DNA of 48,561 nt from positions 1 through 48,561 of the IMG/VR virus record IMGVR_UViG_3300031274_000004. One strand, given 5' to 3'. Source of the DNA: a virus. The notes under the pieces are model-generated. The model saw only the letters and a list, made by a program, of their open reading frames with translations. It ran no database searches and was not told the origin of the DNA. Below are positions 1 through 7,621 of the stretch, one piece after another. Position numbers and translations under genes: made by a program. Position 1 is the first letter of the stretch. Each line of letters begins with the position of its first letter.

Positions 1-516
1 CCCCCCTCCCCTGTGGTACACCCTAAAAAGACTCATAGTGAACAAGACACATCTGAAGATTCTTCTTTGCCAGAAGCGGCAAAGAGCGGAGAGAAGAAAA
101 CAAACCGCAAGCGCAATTTGCTTTATGAGATGGTTTGTAAAGAGGTATTTAATTTTGAGTATAAGCCAGGCAAGACTGACTCTATACCGAAATCACTTCG
201 GGGCTGGATCAATGGTGTAACCGCTGACCTCAAAGCTATTGACTGCACACCGCAGGAATTAAAAGCTTGTATGGAAGCATGGGATCAGTCTCATGCCAAT
301 GATCCGAACTTTTCCAGACCACAAGCACGAGAGAAAGTTGTTAAGGAAGTTTTAGCTTATCGGTCTGGGAAGCGCCCACAAAATGCCCCACCAGGCACCA
401 TTGCGAAGAGGACAAACAAGGACATTATCGAGGCTACTCCCGAACAGATCGCAGGAGTGGGTAAGGTGATGACACCAGAAAGGATGAAGGAAATCAGTGA
501 GCAGTTCAAACGGTAA
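1..516 (+). CDS. Replication initiator protein, C-terminal part (continues from 48224-48561)
   Basis: Open from base 1 without a convincing start of its own; the first possible GTG is at 13 and has no ribosome-binding site. The opening residues are proline-rich (PPSPVVHPKKT), then come a charged linker and a helical C-terminal domain. The gene at the right edge of the window ends in a proline-rich stretch (TPPPCTAVPPP) after a winged-helix domain, so the two are read as halves of one protein of about 285 residues split by the break in a circular genome. As written, the 11-C junction puts them out of frame by one base. Two-part architecture (HTH, Pro linker, helical C-domain) is usual for phage initiators, and the next gene is the helicase loader. 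Confidence 0.75.
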   Translation, partial: PPSPVVHPKKTHSEQDTSEDSSLPEAAKSGEKKTNRKRNLLYEMVCKEVFNFEYKPGKTDSIPKSLRGWINGVTADLKAIDCTPQELKACMEAWDQSHANDPNFSRPQAREKVVKEVLAYRSGKRPQNAPPGTIAKRTNKDIIEATPEQIAGVGKVMTPERMKEISEQFKR

Positions 517-1411
517 ACTTCAACTTCCTGAGTCGTTGATTAACGATTATCGCACCGTGATTGCAGCCGATGGCGGCGATCCGCATGATGTGGTGATCAT
601 CTTTGACGACTACGCGGGCAGCATTTTGGACCGGGATACTTGCCCGAACTGTCTGGGCATCAAAGGACAGGGCAAGTTTAAAGCCCCCACCGGCGATCCG
701 ATACCACGCGGGCGGCGCGTTAGCGGCTCAATACTCTACCGGGAATTGGTCGAGTATCCCTGCCCTGTCTGCTCAGAAGCATACTATCAACAGCAGCGCC
801 GTGCAAAATGTGGGGTGCCGTCCTTTATTATGTCAGACGATCCGCTCTGGGATGTGAAAGGGCGGGAAACGATGGTCAGCGTTATCCAGCAAGCGACCAT
901 CCAATGGATAGAGAGCCACCCGCCCGCCGGTTGGTTGATGGTCCTGGGTGGGTATGGGTCGGGGAAAACCTTCCTGATGCAGCGGGCGGTTGTTGAGATG
1001 ATCGAGTCTGGCATTGATGCCAAGTACGTTTTGGCCGGTGATATCCGCGATGATCTCATCGAGGCGATCCGGTTGCAAAATGAGCCGGGCATTACCCACC
1101 GTTCGCCGGATCAGGTGGTCGAGCACTATAAACGCCTATCGGTGTTGGTAATCGATCAACTCGACTGGCTGCGCCAGCGCACCAGCGGCGGCAATGAAAC
1201 CTTTGCAATGGAGCATATCCGAGACCTGCTTGACCACCGCTACCAGAACAACAAAGCGACCGCGATTATATTAAATCGCGAGTGGCATGACGCGGGCGGC
1301 GGTGACCTGGCTCCGATTTTGTCGCGGGCCAGGATGGGGTTAGTCGCTGAGACGACCGTAGGCGACTTGCGCCCGAAAGCAGGCGATTTGATGCGACAGG
1401 TTGAGCGGTAG
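497..1411 (+). CDS. DnaC/IstB-like AAA+ helicase loader
   Basis: 304 aa from a GTG start that overlaps the previous gene by 20 nt, with AAGGAA just upstream. The N-terminal third has two CxxC pairs (CPNC 49-52, CPVC 89-92), a probable zinc-binding module. A AAA+ ATPase core follows: Walker A GGYGSGKT (151-158) and Walker B LSVLVIDQLD (214-223). Proteins of this build load the host replicative helicase at the phage origin. Its position directly after the replication initiator supports that role. No helicase or polymerase gene was recognised in the window, so the partner is probably the host DnaB. The exact loader subfamily is inference. Confidence 0.85.
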   Translation: MSSSNGKLQLPESLINDYRTVIAADGGDPHDVVIIFDDYAGSILDRDTCPNCLGIKGQGKFKAPTGDPIPRGRRVSGSILYRELVEYPCPVCSEAYYQQQRRAKCGVPSFIMSDDPLWDVKGRETMVSVIQQATIQWIESHPPAGWLMVLGGYGSGKTFLMQRAVVEMIESGIDAKYVLAGDIRDDLIEAIRLQNEPGITHRSPDQVVEHYKRLSVLVIDQLDWLRQRTSGGNETFAMEHIRDLLDHRYQNNKATAIILNREWHDAGGGDLAPILSRARMGLVAETTVGDLRPKAGDLMRQVER

Positions 1412-1430
1412 CGACCGCATAGGAGCGTGA

Positions 1431-1844
1431 ATGATGCGAAAAGTACACATCTACACAGACGGCTCGTGCGATGTCCACAGCGAGGACAAGCCGGGCGGGT
1501 GGGCGGTGATCCTGGTGGACATTGCGACCGCCCACACCAAGCAACTATCAGGCAGCAAATTACACACCACTATCGGAGAGATGGAAATCCTTGCAGCCGT
1601 CGAGGGTTTAGCAGCTCTTCGTGGTGGGCCTCATGATGTGACCGTGTTCACCGATAGCCAATATCTGGTCGGTGCCATGACTGGAAACAAGCGCAAGAAG
1701 AACCGGCGGCTATTGGCTGAGTTGGATGAACTGGTAGATGAGCACGATGTTACCTTCAAGTGGGTCAGGGGGCACGAGGACACCACGCATAATCTGTTAG
1801 TTGACAAGCTGGCAGTAGCAGCACGGAGGGGGGGGCGTGAATGA
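1431..1844 (+). CDS. rnhA: Ribonuclease HI
   Basis: 137 aa, the usual length for a bare RNase HI domain. The catalytic carboxylates are in place: D10 in YTDGSC, E52 in the GEMEILAAVEGL helix, D75 in FTDSQY and D125 in the last helix, with the conserved His at 115 (VRGHED). It cleaves RNA in RNA-DNA hybrids, which fits primer removal during phage replication. The start is ATG 1431 after AGGAGCGTGA, a leader also found before the next two genes; ATG 1434 is equally possible. It overlaps the following methyltransferase by ATGA. Confidence 0.93.
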   Translation: MMRKVHIYTDGSCDVHSEDKPGGWAVILVDIATAHTKQLSGSKLHTTIGEMEILAAVEGLAALRGGPHDVTVFTDSQYLVGAMTGNKRKKNRRLLAELDELVDEHDVTFKWVRGHEDTTHNLLVDKLAVAARRGGRE

Positions 1845-2425
1845 TGGCTAACATGTACCAACTAATAGCCGCCGATCCGCCCTGGCCTTTCCGCAACTGG
1901 GGAGCCGATAAAGTCGGCATAACCCACGAGCGCAGCCGGGGGGCAAACAAACACTACCCCACTATGACTATTGAGGACATTTGCGCCCTGCCGGTCGAGT
2001 CGATTGCCGAGCCAGATAGCGTGCTGCTGCTGTGGATGGTCTGGACTCATCTACCTGAAGCGCTCAAAGTAATTGATGCCTGGGGATTTGAGTACAAGAC
2101 CTGTGCATATACCTGGATAAAGTCTAATCCTGGCGGCATGGGATTTTTTACCGGGATGGGATACTACACGCGGGCAAATTCCGAGGCGTGTTTATTGGCG
2201 ACACGCGGCAAGGGACTAGAGCGACAAGCCGCTGACGTGGGGCAGCTCATCTATTCCCCGGTCAAAAAACATTCTCAGAAACCTATCGAGTTTTTTGGAA
2301 AAACCGAGCGGCTATTTGGCGACGTCTCGCGGGTGGAACTGTTCGCCCGTCGAACTCGCCCCGGTTGGGATGCCTGGGGGAATGAAGTTGAATGTACTGC
2401 ACAATTAGCAATGGCAGGAGCGTGA
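1841..2425 (+). CDS. MT-A70 family DNA adenine N6-methyltransferase
   Basis: 194 aa. The catalytic DPPW motif is at residues 12-15, followed by the family pattern of HYPTM, LLLWMVWTHLPEA and a SAM-binding region near the C-terminus (RVELFARRTRPGWDAWGNE). Enzymes of this family transfer methyl groups from SAM to the N6 of adenine; in phages they are usually orphan DNA methyltransferases that protect against host restriction. No restriction endonuclease is adjacent, in keeping with an orphan, anti-restriction or regulatory role (inference). Translation is coupled to rnhA through an ATGA overlap, and the GGAGG...GCGTGAATGATG leader matches its neighbours. Confidence 0.9.
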   Translation: MMANMYQLIAADPPWPFRNWGADKVGITHERSRGANKHYPTMTIEDICALPVESIAEPDSVLLLWMVWTHLPEALKVIDAWGFEYKTCAYTWIKSNPGGMGFFTGMGYYTRANSEACLLATRGKGLERQAADVGQLIYSPVKKHSQKPIEFFGKTERLFGDVSRVELFARRTRPGWDAWGNEVECTAQLAMAGA

Positions 2426-3154
2426 ATGATGGCAGAGAACACCGGTATAGAATGGACTGATGCGACCTGGAATCCGCACATAGGTTGTTATCCGGTTTCC
2501 ACCGGTTGCGACAACTGCTATATGTACCGGGAGATGGTGAGATACGGCAAGGACCCGCGCAATGTAGAGCGCACCACGTCGGTGTTTGATCTTCCCCTGC
2601 GCTTGAAGAAGCCCTCGAAAATCTTTGTGTGCAGTTGGTCAGACTTTTTCATCAAACAGGCGGACGCCTGGCGTAATGAATGCTGGGATATTATCCGCCG
2701 CTGCCCACAGCATACCTTCCAACTGCTGACCAAACGACCGGAGCGGATCGCGGATCACCTTCCCGCCGACTGGGGGAAGGGTTACGCTAACGTCTGGTTA
2801 GGGGTATCGACTGAAAACCAGGAGATGGCTGATAAAAGAATCCCGCTGCTGCTGGATATCCCGGCGCGGGTGCACTTCCTGAGTGTTGAGCCGATGTTGG
2901 GGCCGGTTGATTTAATGCCCTGGTATGAGTCCATTCCGTTTGATTGGATCATTGTCGGTGGAGAGAGTGGACCTAATGCCAGGGGGATGCATGAGAGATG
3001 GGTATATGACATTGCTCAATTTTGTGTAGATACAGATACCCCCTTCTTCTTCAAGCAATGGGGCGGAAAGTCCCGGATTGATGGGCACTGGGGTGGAAAC
3101 CAGCTTGACGGCAAGACTTATCGACGATTTCCAAGTGTGCCGGTCTACCGTTAG
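2426..3154 (+). CDS. Phage Gp37/Gp68-like protein (DUF5131 family)
   Basis: 242 aa with the family's N-terminal signature IEWTDATWNPHIGC followed by a Cys triad, C21, C28 and C31 (Cx6CxxC), and downstream blocks LLTKRPER, VWLGVSTEN, HFLSVEPMLG and WIIVGGESGP. The spacing of the cysteines and the barrel-like motifs recall radical-SAM proteins, but the family's reaction is not established. Such genes are common in phages and prophages and are sometimes next to a 'three-Cys-motif partner' gene; none is seen here. The same GGAGCGTGAATGATG leader precedes it as precedes rnhA, and ATG 2426 or 2429 may be used. Confidence 0.85.
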   Translation: MMAENTGIEWTDATWNPHIGCYPVSTGCDNCYMYREMVRYGKDPRNVERTTSVFDLPLRLKKPSKIFVCSWSDFFIKQADAWRNECWDIIRRCPQHTFQLLTKRPERIADHLPADWGKGYANVWLGVSTENQEMADKRIPLLLDIPARVHFLSVEPMLGPVDLMPWYESIPFDWIIVGGESGPNARGMHERWVYDIAQFCVDTDTPFFFKQWGGKSRIDGHWGGNQLDGKTYRRFPSVPVYR

Positions 3155-3177
3155 CCTGAGCAGTTGGAGATGTTTTA

Positions 3178-3666
3178 ATGTACGCACTCGGCATCGATCC
3201 CAACACCAAAGAGACAGGGTGGTGCCTGCTAAAAAACGACACCTATACCAGCGGTGTAATCGTTCCATCGAATAAGGACTTACACCCCTGGGAGGCAATG
3301 GCAATCGCTGTTATGTGGTTCATCTACGACACCCCTCAGCTTGAACAGGGTCATAGTCTAGCACTTGATTTCATCGCGATTGAGGGTGTTTATCATGACA
3401 AAAATGTACAGACCACTATCAAACTGTCCAAACTGGTCGGCGCTATTAGTGCCTATGGGTTGTTTGAGGGTATACCCAGTTATCAGCTGCCCACCGCCAC
3501 CATTGACCGGTCCCTGGGTATCATGGGAGATCGCAAGCGGGGCAACAAGAACCTGGGGCAGATGATTATCGGGAAGGGAAAAACCGAGCACGAGTACGAC
3601 GCGTGGGCCGTTCTGCACGTCGGCATGGGGGTGCATAAAGAGAACGGGTGGAAGGAAGCGGGCTAA
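3178..3666 (+). CDS. RuvC-like Holliday junction resolvase
   Basis: 162 aa with an RNase H-fold nuclease pattern: N-terminal GIDPNTKETGW (D7 catalytic), AIEG (E69) and C-terminal HEYDAWAVLH (E139/D141). This matches RuvC-type resolvases, which cut four-way junctions; in phages they process recombination or replication intermediates before packaging. Length agrees with the family. The GGAGATGTTTTA leader before ATG 3178 supplies the ribosome site, and it ends one base before the metallophosphoesterase gene. Phage homologues are often divergent, so resolvase activity rather than general junction nuclease is inference. Confidence 0.85.
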   Translation: MYALGIDPNTKETGWCLLKNDTYTSGVIVPSNKDLHPWEAMAIAVMWFIYDTPQLEQGHSLALDFIAIEGVYHDKNVQTTIKLSKLVGAISAYGLFEGIPSYQLPTATIDRSLGIMGDRKRGNKNLGQMIIGKGKTEHEYDAWAVLHVGMGVHKENGWKEAG

Positions 3667-3667
3667 C

Positions 3668-4588
3668 ATGGAACACCTCACCGGGGAATACCTTTACCAC
3701 ATCAAACAGGAATTCGGGTTATCCCGTTCGGAGCTGGCTGCTAAGTATGGCTTAACCATTGGACAGGTCGGCGGGCGGGTGCAGCGCTACAAAAAAACAC
3801 TGGAAGGAACCATGCCGCCCGAAGATGAGACTAAACTCAACCTGTTTGACGTGGTGATGTCTGGCCAACCGCTGCGACTGTCTGGCGATTGGACTATCGT
3901 TAGTGATGTTCACGCGCCGACCACCGACCTGGATTTAGCCCGGCTGGTGATCCCCTCCTCACAACGGTTTGGAGTCCGGCAACTGCTCCTGTTGGGTGAT
4001 CTTATCAATGTGGACTGGGCCAGTAAATACCCGGTGTTGGTTCCTCACCCCGACGGCACAGGTGAAACCGAGGCAGCTAAGTACCTATTAGAGGAGTGGC
4101 TGCATTACTTCGACCAGATCTACTGGTTGCCGGGCAATCACGAGGATCGGTTCCTGAAACTCAACACTGGTAATCTCAGCATGAATCATCTGGTCAGGAC
4201 GGTATCAGCCCAGGGGAGAGGCAAGCTGGAAGCGTCCGAATTCGATCACTGTTGGATTGATACGCCTAACGGCCCCTGGTTCTGCTGTCATGGTAAAAAC
4301 TACAGCGTGAATCAGTTGGTGGTGGCTGACCAGTTGGCGCAAAAGTACCAGGCCAACATTATTTGCGGCCACCAGCACCATTTCGCGATGGGGATGGATC
4401 GTTATAAGAATTTTATCGTGGTCGATAACGGCGGATTATTCGACCCGTCCAAGATGGCCTACGTCACCATGCGGGCCAGTAAAATGCCTCGAATGCAGCG
4501 TGGGTTTAGCGTGTTAGTCGATGGTTACCCGATGTTGTTCGGGGAACCGTTCACCAACTGGAATGTGATATTGGAGGATGCAGCGTGA
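3668..4588 (+). CDS. HTH-metallophosphoesterase fusion
   Basis: 306 aa. Residues about 5-42 form a helix-turn-helix (LSRSELAAKYGLTIGQVGGR), and the rest is a calcineurin-like phosphoesterase with all metal-ligand motifs: SDVH (79-82), GDLIN (110-114), GNHEDR (156-161), CHGK (207-210) and GHQHH (234-238). It should hydrolyse phosphodiesters or phosphomonoesters using two metal ions; the substrate cannot be told. Phage homologues with an N-terminal HTH occur in replication-recombination modules, and the position next to the RuvC-like gene suggests a DNA-processing role. Confidence 0.88.
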   Translation: MEHLTGEYLYHIKQEFGLSRSELAAKYGLTIGQVGGRVQRYKKTLEGTMPPEDETKLNLFDVVMSGQPLRLSGDWTIVSDVHAPTTDLDLARLVIPSSQRFGVRQLLLLGDLINVDWASKYPVLVPHPDGTGETEAAKYLLEEWLHYFDQIYWLPGNHEDRFLKLNTGNLSMNHLVRTVSAQGRGKLEASEFDHCWIDTPNGPWFCCHGKNYSVNQLVVADQLAQKYQANIICGHQHHFAMGMDRYKNFIVVDNGGLFDPSKMAYVTMRASKMPRMQRGFSVLVDGYPMLFGEPFTNWNVILEDAA

Positions 4589-4785
4589 GCGACTACACCT
4601 ATTTGGGCGACCGTCTGACTCGTCCCGATTTACGCGGGGGACAGTGTAACGCGGTGCGCCGTTCTGATGGCAAGTGCATCCGCTCCCCGATGGGTAGTAT
4701 GCTTGTTGAATTCGAGAATGGGGAGCGTCACGTAGTGATCGGGCGGTTACTCAGAAGGAATGACAAATTGAGAGGGAAATCATGA
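4585..4785 (+). CDS. Small hypothetical protein
   Basis: 66 aa from a GTG start that overlaps the stop of the phosphoesterase gene, with GGAGG nine bases upstream. The protein is basic and may form a small beta barrel (MLVEFENGERHVVIGRLLRR). Not recognised. It opens the run of small genes that fills 4.6-9.9 kb. Confidence 0.6.
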   Translation: MSDYTYLGDRLTRPDLRGGQCNAVRRSDGKCIRSPMGSMLVEFENGERHVVIGRLLRRNDKLRGKS

Positions 4786-4916
4786 AACTCTTCAACTATT
4801 CTCGTGCTACCTTGTTTGTCCTGGCGGCGGCGTTGTTCGGTCTCGTGCGCCAGGTATGGCGCTTCGGCTGGTGGTGCGTGGGTAAGGCCATCAGGCCGGG
4901 TTTGACGTGGAGGTAG
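4782..4916 (+). CDS. Small membrane protein, 44 aa
   Basis: ATG 4782 overlaps the previous stop (ATGA) and has an AGAGGG ribosome site. It encodes 44 residues with one hydrophobic segment, LFVLAAALFGLV, flanked by arginines and followed by a Trp-rich stretch (WRFGWWC). Probably a single-pass inner-membrane peptide; no function is assigned. Confidence 0.5.
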   Translation: MKLFNYSRATLFVLAAALFGLVRQVWRFGWWCVGKAIRPGLTWR

Positions 4917-4924
4917 GGCGGACG

Positions 4925-5173
4925 ATGAGCGATAGCCCGATGTTACACCAGGAGAAGGACGACTCCCCGATGTTGGGGGGCGAGAAGTGGCAGGGTGATG
5001 TATGTCCATATTGCAATAAACGCGTACTAATGGATGGGGTTGTATATTTTCATTTTAGTGACCTGCCCGTTATTTGTCATGAGGACTGTATGCCGCCATT
5101 GGAAACTGACGCGCCCAGCCGTTGGTATGGCGCAAAGCGAGGAAGACGAAAGACCAGATGGTTACACGCCTAA
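4925..5173 (+). CDS. Small Cys-rich protein (zinc-ribbon-like)
   Basis: 82 aa from ATG 4925, which follows a GGCGGACG leader resembling that of three genes downstream; an upstream in-frame start at 4907 lacks a ribosome site. DSPML appears twice near the N-terminus. Residues CPYC and CHEDC could bind one zinc ion. The tail is very basic (RGRRKTRW), compatible with nucleic-acid binding. Not recognised as a named family. Confidence 0.6.
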   Translation: MSDSPMLHQEKDDSPMLGGEKWQGDVCPYCNKRVLMDGVVYFHFSDLPVICHEDCMPPLETDAPSRWYGAKRGRRKTRWLHA

Positions 5174-5202
5174 CGGCGAAAGGAGCGCGGACGGATGAGC
5201 GA
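5167..5202 (+). repeat. 36-bp gene-start repeat, copy 1
   Basis: Thirty-six bases ending in GGATGAGCGA are identical to 5785-5820. The repeat includes the ribosome site (AAAGGAGC) and the first three codons of the gene it precedes. A shorter related copy lies at 5481-5502 and a weaker one at 4914-4933. Confidence 0.9.
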
Positions 5203-5482
5203 GATTGAATTTATAACGATAGGCGATGATGAGCAGTTGATGTGCAAGGGACATATTGCTCCCGACGTGGTGATCCCGGCAGCTATCGACTATCTCCGGC
5301 ACGAGGGCAATGACTATGAGGACACCATCGAGGTGCTGGCCCCTAAAAAGGTTCATCACACGACAGTCCGATGTGTTCCTGTGTCGCCTCACGATGACAA
5401 CTATGGTTGCTTTAACTGGTATCTATATACTAACCAGCAACCGGGGCGCGGCGCTTTCAAAGCGACCATTATTGATTTATAG
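5195..5482 (+). CDS. Hypothetical protein
   Basis: 95 aa from ATG 5195, whose ribosome site is supplied by the 36-bp repeated leader. It is acidic, with no clear motif, signal or membrane segment; the N-terminal half looks like a short beta-alpha fold (IEFITIGDDEQL, VVIPAAIDYLRHEGND). Not recognised. Confidence 0.6.
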   Translation: MSEIEFITIGDDEQLMCKGHIAPDVVIPAAIDYLRHEGNDYEDTIEVLAPKKVHHTTVRCVPVSPHDDNYGCFNWYLYTNQQPGRGAFKATIIDL

Positions 5483-5493
5483 GAGCGCGACGG

Positions 5494-5772
5494 ATGAGCG
5501 ATAGCCCTAAATTCAAGATAGCAAAAACCTGCGAAAATTGTATTTATGCGGAACCAATTCTACACGCAGAAAAAAATTGGTTCAGAGATATAACCGATCC
5601 ACAATATTGGTGCACGCTACACAATATAAATTTCAAACAGCGCCAGTTATTACCGGGGTGGATGTATTGTGACGATCACGAGGCCATTGAACAATATCAC
5701 TTTTGGGGAACCATGACAGATGAAACACTTACCGACTGGATACTCAAGGCCCCAAAAAGTAAGGATAACTAG
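5494..5772 (+). CDS. Cys-cluster protein of a phage-internal family (CxxC...CDxxE)
   Basis: 92 aa. The pattern CENC...YWC...YCDDHE matches two further genes in the window (7421-7621 and 9293-9502), which share a Cys pair, an aromatic-Cys pair in mid-protein and a closing CDY/CDD-x-E. This indicates a small metal-binding domain copied within the genome. The ribosome site comes from a shorter copy of the leader GGAGCGCGACGGATGAGCGA. Role unknown. Confidence 0.65.
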   Translation: MSDSPKFKIAKTCENCIYAEPILHAEKNWFRDITDPQYWCTLHNINFKQRQLLPGWMYCDDHEAIEQYHFWGTMTDETLTDWILKAPKSKDN

Positions 5773-5784
5773 CGCTAGGTCACC

Positions 5785-5820
5785 CGCCTAACGGCGAAAG
5801 GAGCGCGGACGGATGAGCGA
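5785..5820 (+). repeat. 36-bp gene-start repeat, copy 2
   Basis: Exact copy of 5167-5202. The two copies bracket the genes at 5195-5482 and 5494-5772, so the pair looks like the product of a segmental duplication or a cassette insertion. Confidence 0.9.
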
Positions 5821-6091
5821 TGAGTATGCAAAAATTACACATATCAGTTTCACAGATGATCGAGACGTATTTAATCACGGGCATTCAGAAATTACCATCA
5901 CCATTGAATTCTCCGCTCGAATTATGCCCGTCATGTACGATCTGGCAATTATGAAGCGGGTTGCTTATGAAGTACTCGGCCATGCGTTAGTCAGTGAGAA
6001 TGTTCCAATTTACAAGAATCGCAGCAACCTCAAATGGGAAATGTCATCAATAGAAAAAATGAATCGCAAGTTCCCGTCAAAAGACGAATAA
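5813..6091 (+). CDS. Hypothetical protein
   Basis: 92 aa starting MSDEY from the second 36-bp leader copy. Predicted alternating strands and helix (ITHISFTDD, EITITIEFSARI, MKRVAYEVLGHALV). It shares only its first residues with its neighbours, which come from the copied leader. Not recognised. Confidence 0.6.
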   Translation: MSDEYAKITHISFTDDRDVFNHGHSEITITIEFSARIMPVMYDLAIMKRVAYEVLGHALVSENVPIYKNRSNLKWEMSSIEKMNRKFPSKDE

Positions 6092-6142
6092 GGTTACACA
6101 ACTAACCCAGAATTGTGACCATAATAAATAGGAGATGTAAGA

Positions 6143-6535
6143 ATGGAAAATTTATCACTAAGAGATCAAGAAAGAAGTTATTGTGTTTATTTCAATGGTC
6201 GGTTATCCCATGACAGTTGTGACGCTGGGATCAAATATAACGATGTTATGATTGATCTACCGGAGGGCGGGCAAGATATGCCATGCATGAGAGAGCCGAG
6301 AAGGAAAAGCGATAAACCGTTACCGCACTGCGCCAAGCGACGTTGGCCTACCCAGGAAGAACTTGATGCTAGGGAAGTGGAAATAAATCAATGGATTGCC
6401 CAAATGATTGAACGGCAGAATAACGATCAATGCATTCACTGCGGCGCTAAAATTGAGCGCAAAGAACAGATCGGACGATGTATTTATGCTTTTCCCTGCG
6501 GATGCCGTCAAGGGCAAGGGGAATTACAAGAATAA
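6143..6535 (+). CDS. Cys-rich hypothetical phage protein
   Basis: 130 aa. The N-terminus (YCVYFNG...DSCDAGI...PCMRE) has the layout of a common phage hypothetical family that begins with a 'C-x-F/Y-N-G' block and three spaced cysteines. The C-terminus adds a CIHCGAK...CGC zinc-ribbon-like motif. Between them is a charged helix (residues about 70-95). GGAGATGTAAGA precedes the ATG. Function unknown; a metal-binding or nucleic-acid-binding role is inference. Confidence 0.7.
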   Translation: MENLSLRDQERSYCVYFNGRLSHDSCDAGIKYNDVMIDLPEGGQDMPCMREPRRKSDKPLPHCAKRRWPTQEELDAREVEINQWIAQMIERQNNDQCIHCGAKIERKEQIGRCIYAFPCGCRQGQGELQE

Positions 6536-6550
6536 GTCACGCGAGGCAGA

Positions 6551-6573
6551 CCGCCCGCCCGGTGACGGCGGGG
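6551..6573 (+). repeat. GC-rich hairpin repeat, copy 1
   Basis: CCCGCC (6554-6559) pairs with GGCGGG (6567-6572) around loop CGGTGAC. The same element recurs at 6984-7000, 7586-7602 and 8223-8241, each time shortly before a ribosome site. This copy is non-coding. Confidence 0.8.
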
Positions 6574-6589
6574 AATAGAGGGAAGCAAG

Positions 6590-6994
6590 ATGAAATTTGG
6601 AAAGCTAAAGTTTAGAATCCGATCAAAGTGGTGGAGTACATTCTATCGAGTCAAGACGTTTATCAGGAATTCATCGGTGTACCTGTCGCGGCTGGCTCAT
6701 GGAATACAGTGTGAACATGAAGGGTGCAAGGAACGTGTGCACTTGCTCCAATGTCATGTTAACCCATTCGATTTAGATGAGGACAAGAATATCGACTGGC
6801 TCTGCTATGAGCACGCCAGCGATCATGGTTTTTGTTCAAGTTGCGGAATATTTTGCGCCGGTATCGAAAGTTTTGATTTCGGGCGGTATGCTGGCTACTG
6901 CGATAACTGTGCATCATATTTTCAGTCGGTCGATGATGAGATGTGGACAATGGCTGAAGATGATTATGATGATGAGTGGGCAACCGCCCAGTGA
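6590..6994 (+). CDS. Cys-rich hypothetical protein
   Basis: 134 aa. A basic N-terminal helix (about 1-40, rich in Arg and Lys) is followed by CEHEGCKERVHLLQCH, then LCYEH, FCSSCGIFC and YCDNC, enough Cys/His for two zinc sites, and a highly acidic tail (EDDYDDEW). It looks like a small treble-clef or zinc-ribbon protein. The stop codon lies inside the second copy of the GC hairpin repeat. Not recognised. Confidence 0.65.
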   Translation: MKFGKLKFRIRSKWWSTFYRVKTFIRNSSVYLSRLAHGIQCEHEGCKERVHLLQCHVNPFDLDEDKNIDWLCYEHASDHGFCSSCGIFCAGIESFDFGRYAGYCDNCASYFQSVDDEMWTMAEDDYDDEWATAQ

Positions 6995-7000
6995 CGGCGG
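6984..7000 (+). repeat. GC-rich hairpin repeat, copy 2
   Basis: CCGCC (6984-6988) pairs with GGCGG (6996-7000) around CAGTGAC. It contains the TGA stop of the gene at 6590-6994, so here the element is read in a different frame from copies 3 and 4. Confidence 0.75.
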
Positions 7001-7013
7001 GGAGGAGTGAAGG

Positions 7014-7145
7014 ATGGATAATATTGAGATTTTAACTATGGCGCTTTTGACAGTTTGCTGCACAGTGGAAGCGCTGTACATCAAGGTACTGTGGAATCGC
7101 GTCGAGGCTTTGTTGATGGTGGGAAGGATGAACGATGAACAGTGA
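7014..7145 (+). CDS. Small membrane protein, 43 aa
   Basis: ATG 7014 follows GGAGGAGTGAAGG. The 43-residue product has one hydrophobic segment (ILTMALLTVCCTVEALYIKVLW). It overlaps the next gene by 11 nt, suggesting coupled translation. Function unknown. Confidence 0.55.
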   Translation: MDNIEILTMALLTVCCTVEALYIKVLWNRVEALLMVGRMNDEQ

Positions 7146-7371
7146 TGATACCAGACGTTTAGCAACCTATGTGGCTCTGGCCCTTGATCGTCGTGATGAA
7201 GGGATCACTATTGGGTATTGCCCAAAGTGTGATGGCTATCTCGAACTCTGGGGCGGCTACACTCACGACAATAGAGTGGGTATTTATATCAGATGCGAAC
7301 ATGGCGATTGCGACTTCATGGATATCGAATTGTGCGATTGCGAAATACTGCGGTTTGGTTGGGACAAGTAA
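7135..7371 (+). CDS. Zinc-ribbon-like small protein
   Basis: 78 aa with an N-terminal helix (TRRLATYVALALDRRDEG) and then CPKC...RCEHGDC, a four-Cys ribbon, closing with ELCDCEIL. GGGAAGG precedes ATG 7135. Not assigned to a family; many genes of this region have the same general build. Confidence 0.65.
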   Translation: MNSDDTRRLATYVALALDRRDEGITIGYCPKCDGYLELWGGYTHDNRVGIYIRCEHGDCDFMDIELCDCEILRFGWDK

Positions 7372-7420
7372 CTCCCTATATTTGATAATATCATTACCTA
7401 CTGATTGAAAGGATAAGAAA

Positions 7421-7621
7421 ATGAAAGCGAATTTTCGTAAGTTACCACAACCTAAAAAGGCTTGCAGGACGTGCCGATACTTCTCTGTTATGGGTGCGCA
7501 TTGGAGGTGCAGACGACTGGGTACTCTTCATGCTTGGGAGGTTAGCCAACCAACACAGTTTATATGTGATTATTTCGAGTCCAAGCCGCCCGGTGACGGC
7601 GGCGGCGGAGGCGAGGAGTGA
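7421..7621 (+). CDS. Cys-cluster protein of the CxxC...CDYxE family
   Basis: 66 aa. KACRTCRYF...HWRC...FICDYFE places it with 5494-5772 and 9293-9502. Its last residues, PPGDGGGGGEE, are encoded by the third GC hairpin repeat, meaning the repeat has been read into the protein's end. ATG 7421 follows GAAAGGATAAGAAA. Confidence 0.7.
   Translation: MKANFRKLPQPKKACRTCRYFSVMGAHWRCRRLGTLHAWEVSQPTQFICDYFESKPPGDGGGGGEE
7586..7602 (+). repeat. GC-rich hairpin repeat, copy 3
   Basis: CCGCC (7586-7590), loop CGGTGAC, GGCGG (7598-7602). It codes for PPGDGG at the end of the gene at 7421-7621 and lies just before the GGAGG that serves the next gene. Confidence 0.8.

Noticed and set aside
1-23. C-rich window ends as terminal direct repeats or cohesive ends
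   Set aside because: The left and right ends are similar only because both encode the proline-rich linker; they are not identical repeats.
5167-5820. CRISPR-like array
   Set aside because: Repeats are gene-start leaders with coding sequence between them, not short regular spacers.
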